A DNA stretch of 64,000 bases, from contig CAXIWS010000717.1 of assembly GCA_964036195.1 (NCBI GenBank), positions 1 through 64,000 of the forward strand, given 5' to 3'. Shown here piece by piece: positions 62,366 through 64,000 of the stretch. The notes beneath the pieces are model-generated. The model was not told the DNA's origin. It did not search any database and saw only the letters and a program-made list of their open reading frames with translations. Every line of letters starts with the position of its first letter. Position 1 is the first letter of the stretch. This stretch comes from Sphaerolaimus hirsutus. Lineage: Eukaryota > Nematoda > Chromadorea > Monhysterida > Sphaerolaimidae. The position numbers and the translations under genes were made by a program.

Positions 62366-63185
62366 AGTGATGTAAAGGCACCGGGGCACCGGTGCCCCGG
62401 TGCTGGGCACTGAAGGGCACCAGCACCGGTGCTGGTGCGGTGCCATTGCAATCTTCAGGGGTGCCATGCCGGTGCCGGTGCCATTTTTTTCAGAATAGCA
62501 CCGGTGCCGGTGCGGTGCGGTGCCATTTTTTTGCCGATGCCAAAGGTGCTAGCACCAGGGCCAAAGTAAAAGGCACCGGGAAAGGCACCGGACAAGGCTT
62601 CATGTGCTGTGCAATTTTCTCCATAGTATGTGCTTATTCATATTTCAAAAAACAGCGATATATTTACTCAACCGTTTTTGCCTATTTTGTAAACCTCCCA
62701 TCAAAAAAATATACCTACTGTGAAATCCATTATACCCGATACGTGATCTGATGAGCGAATCTCAAATTTTGTTGAATTTTAAATCATTTTCATATTTTAT
62801 ATTTATCTTACTTTTTTGTTCAAAATTTGTTGTCAGTTTATGACAGAGATAGTTCCATTCTCTGTACAGCAACGACTCCGATCAGTAGACAATAGTGGCT
62901 ATGGACATTGTAGTGAATTAAATATTTTATATTTCATTTGTAATCATTGTAATTGCTTCATAAAAGTGATTGCTACATCATTCTGATCATTTTAAGTGCT
63001 CAACCATCAAAATCGGTTGAAAATTCATGGAAATATGCACTTCCAAAGGTGAGACCACTGAGAAACTGCCCAATATTTACTTCAGAAATTCCAGCCCGGT
63101 GCGGTGCCTTTCGGTGCTGGCACCGGCAACCCGCCGGTGCCCTTCGGTGCCGGTGCCATTTTTTCCAAAAGGCACCGGTGCCTAA
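62366..63185. mobile_element. GGTGCC satellite hAT-like element, 3' end disrupted
   Basis: Begins TAGTGATGTAAAGGCACCGG exactly like 18839-19761 and shares its unique centre (for example GTTTATGACAGAGATAGTTC). The right arm stops at GGCACCGGTGCC (63181) and runs into unrelated sequence. Confidence 0.7.
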
Positions 63186-64000
63186 CGATGGCAAACAGTC
63201 GAAAAAAAAGTATTTATATTTTTAAGTGTTTTTTCTGAAATGAATTTTCGAATTTTCGAATTTTTCTTCAAAATAATTTTCGAATTTCGAATTTAATTTT
63301 CGAATTTCGAATTTTCGAATCTTTTTTGGCAATTTTAGAATTTTTTTGGCTAGTTTTCGAATTTTTTCATATAATTTTCGAATCTTTTTGGAAAAATATT
63401 GAATCTGAAGCTTTAAACACAGAATTTGGACTGTCTTCATGTACTGCTCAGTTGTTATAACCTTATTTTTACCATAAATTAGCATTAAAAATGGTGGAAC
63501 AAGTTATGCAAACCAGTATGCTGCTTCTTCATTTAATTCACACATTGATACATTTGCCAGAAATTTTTTGAAATCCCAGTATAAATTTTTGTTTGTAGTC
63601 AAGAATCACAGATGTCAAAAAATGCAACAAAAACCGTCTTTTTTAAGACTCTATATACTTATATAAGTACGTAGATGGTACAAACCCTGTTCTACACAAC
63701 ACAGTCATTGTTTCTAATGTGTGTTCTGTGTTTCCCAGATCACAAACTGCATTACATTCTCCATACACCAAATTGGGGGGGGGGGGGGTATTTCGAGGGG
63801 GGTTAATAAATTAATAGTGTAAATTTTGAGGGGGGTATTTCGAGGGGGGATATTTCGAGGAAATACGGTATAAAAACGGATATGTCAAAGTCCGCCTCTT
63901 CCGCCGTGGATGACATTTCAACGTTTTTTTTATACGTTTCGCTTTTCCATATGCGCCGCGTATCAATTGTCTATTTATTTAGTACGTTGAACTTAACGGT
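63186..64000. repeat. AATTTTCGAATTTCG satellite and MITE right end
   Basis: 63235-63385 is tandem 'AATTTTCGAATTTCG'. 63770-63870 is a G-rich MITE right end closing GAGGAAATACGGTA. The rest is AT-rich and I see no gene up to the end of the window. Confidence 0.55.

Overview
The window looks like nuclear DNA from an invertebrate animal. Its genes are split by many introns, two animal-type LTR retroelements lie in it (BEL/Pao and Ty3/gypsy), and most of the sequence is AT-rich non-coding DNA built from small inverted-repeat DNA transposons. I see no operons, rRNA genes or CRISPR. The species cannot be named from this sequence. A run of exactly 200 N (39803-40002) is a scaffold gap of arbitrary size.

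Layout. Positions 1-27930 (copy 1) and about 40475-61225 (copy 2) are two versions of the same locus on opposite sides of the gap. Both carry, in the same order on the + strand, exons of an unrecognised host gene (called A to K here). In copy 1, A/B are at 2.7-3.4 kb and C-K at 22.0-26.9 kb. In copy 2, A/B are at 42.5-43.1 kb and C-K at 48.0-52.6 kb. Exons C-K join in phase across every intron. In the conserved exons (C, G-J) all differences I saw between the copies are synonymous. The copies may be two haplotypes scaffolded in a row or a real tandem duplication. Many transposons are present in only one copy, so the other copy shows the empty site.

Mobile elements. (1) Copy 1 carries a complete, very young BEL/Pao endogenous-retrovirus-like element (4314-16596): 1102-bp LTRs with one mismatch seen, 5-bp target duplication CGGTA, and one 3239-codon gag-pro-pol-env frame. 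A 380-codon ORF overlaps the envelope tail in the -1 frame and has an arginine-rich, Rev/Rex-like segment. (2) Copy 2 carries a Ty3/gypsy-type element (53459-61045) with 138-bp LTRs and 4-bp duplication GTTG. It has a frameshift in RNase H and a 3' region that reads as a spliced three-exon accessory gene. (3) Inverted-repeat elements with ends like GGTGCCAGTCCCAGACCCTG fill whole introns of the host gene from GT to AG, as introners (intron-generating transposons) do. (4) Several elements with 8-bp target duplications (hAT-like) have bodies made mostly of one short tandem motif. (5) MITEs ending in TACCGTATTT...AAATACGGTA are scattered throughout and were active recently.

The single-copy stretch 27.9-39.8 kb is mostly more of the same repeats, with a few short candidate exons. 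The region after 61.2 kb is repeats only. The observations most worth following are the introner-like introns, the overlapping ORF in the BEL element, its one-strand TCACA enrichment, and the spliced 3' gene of the gypsy element.
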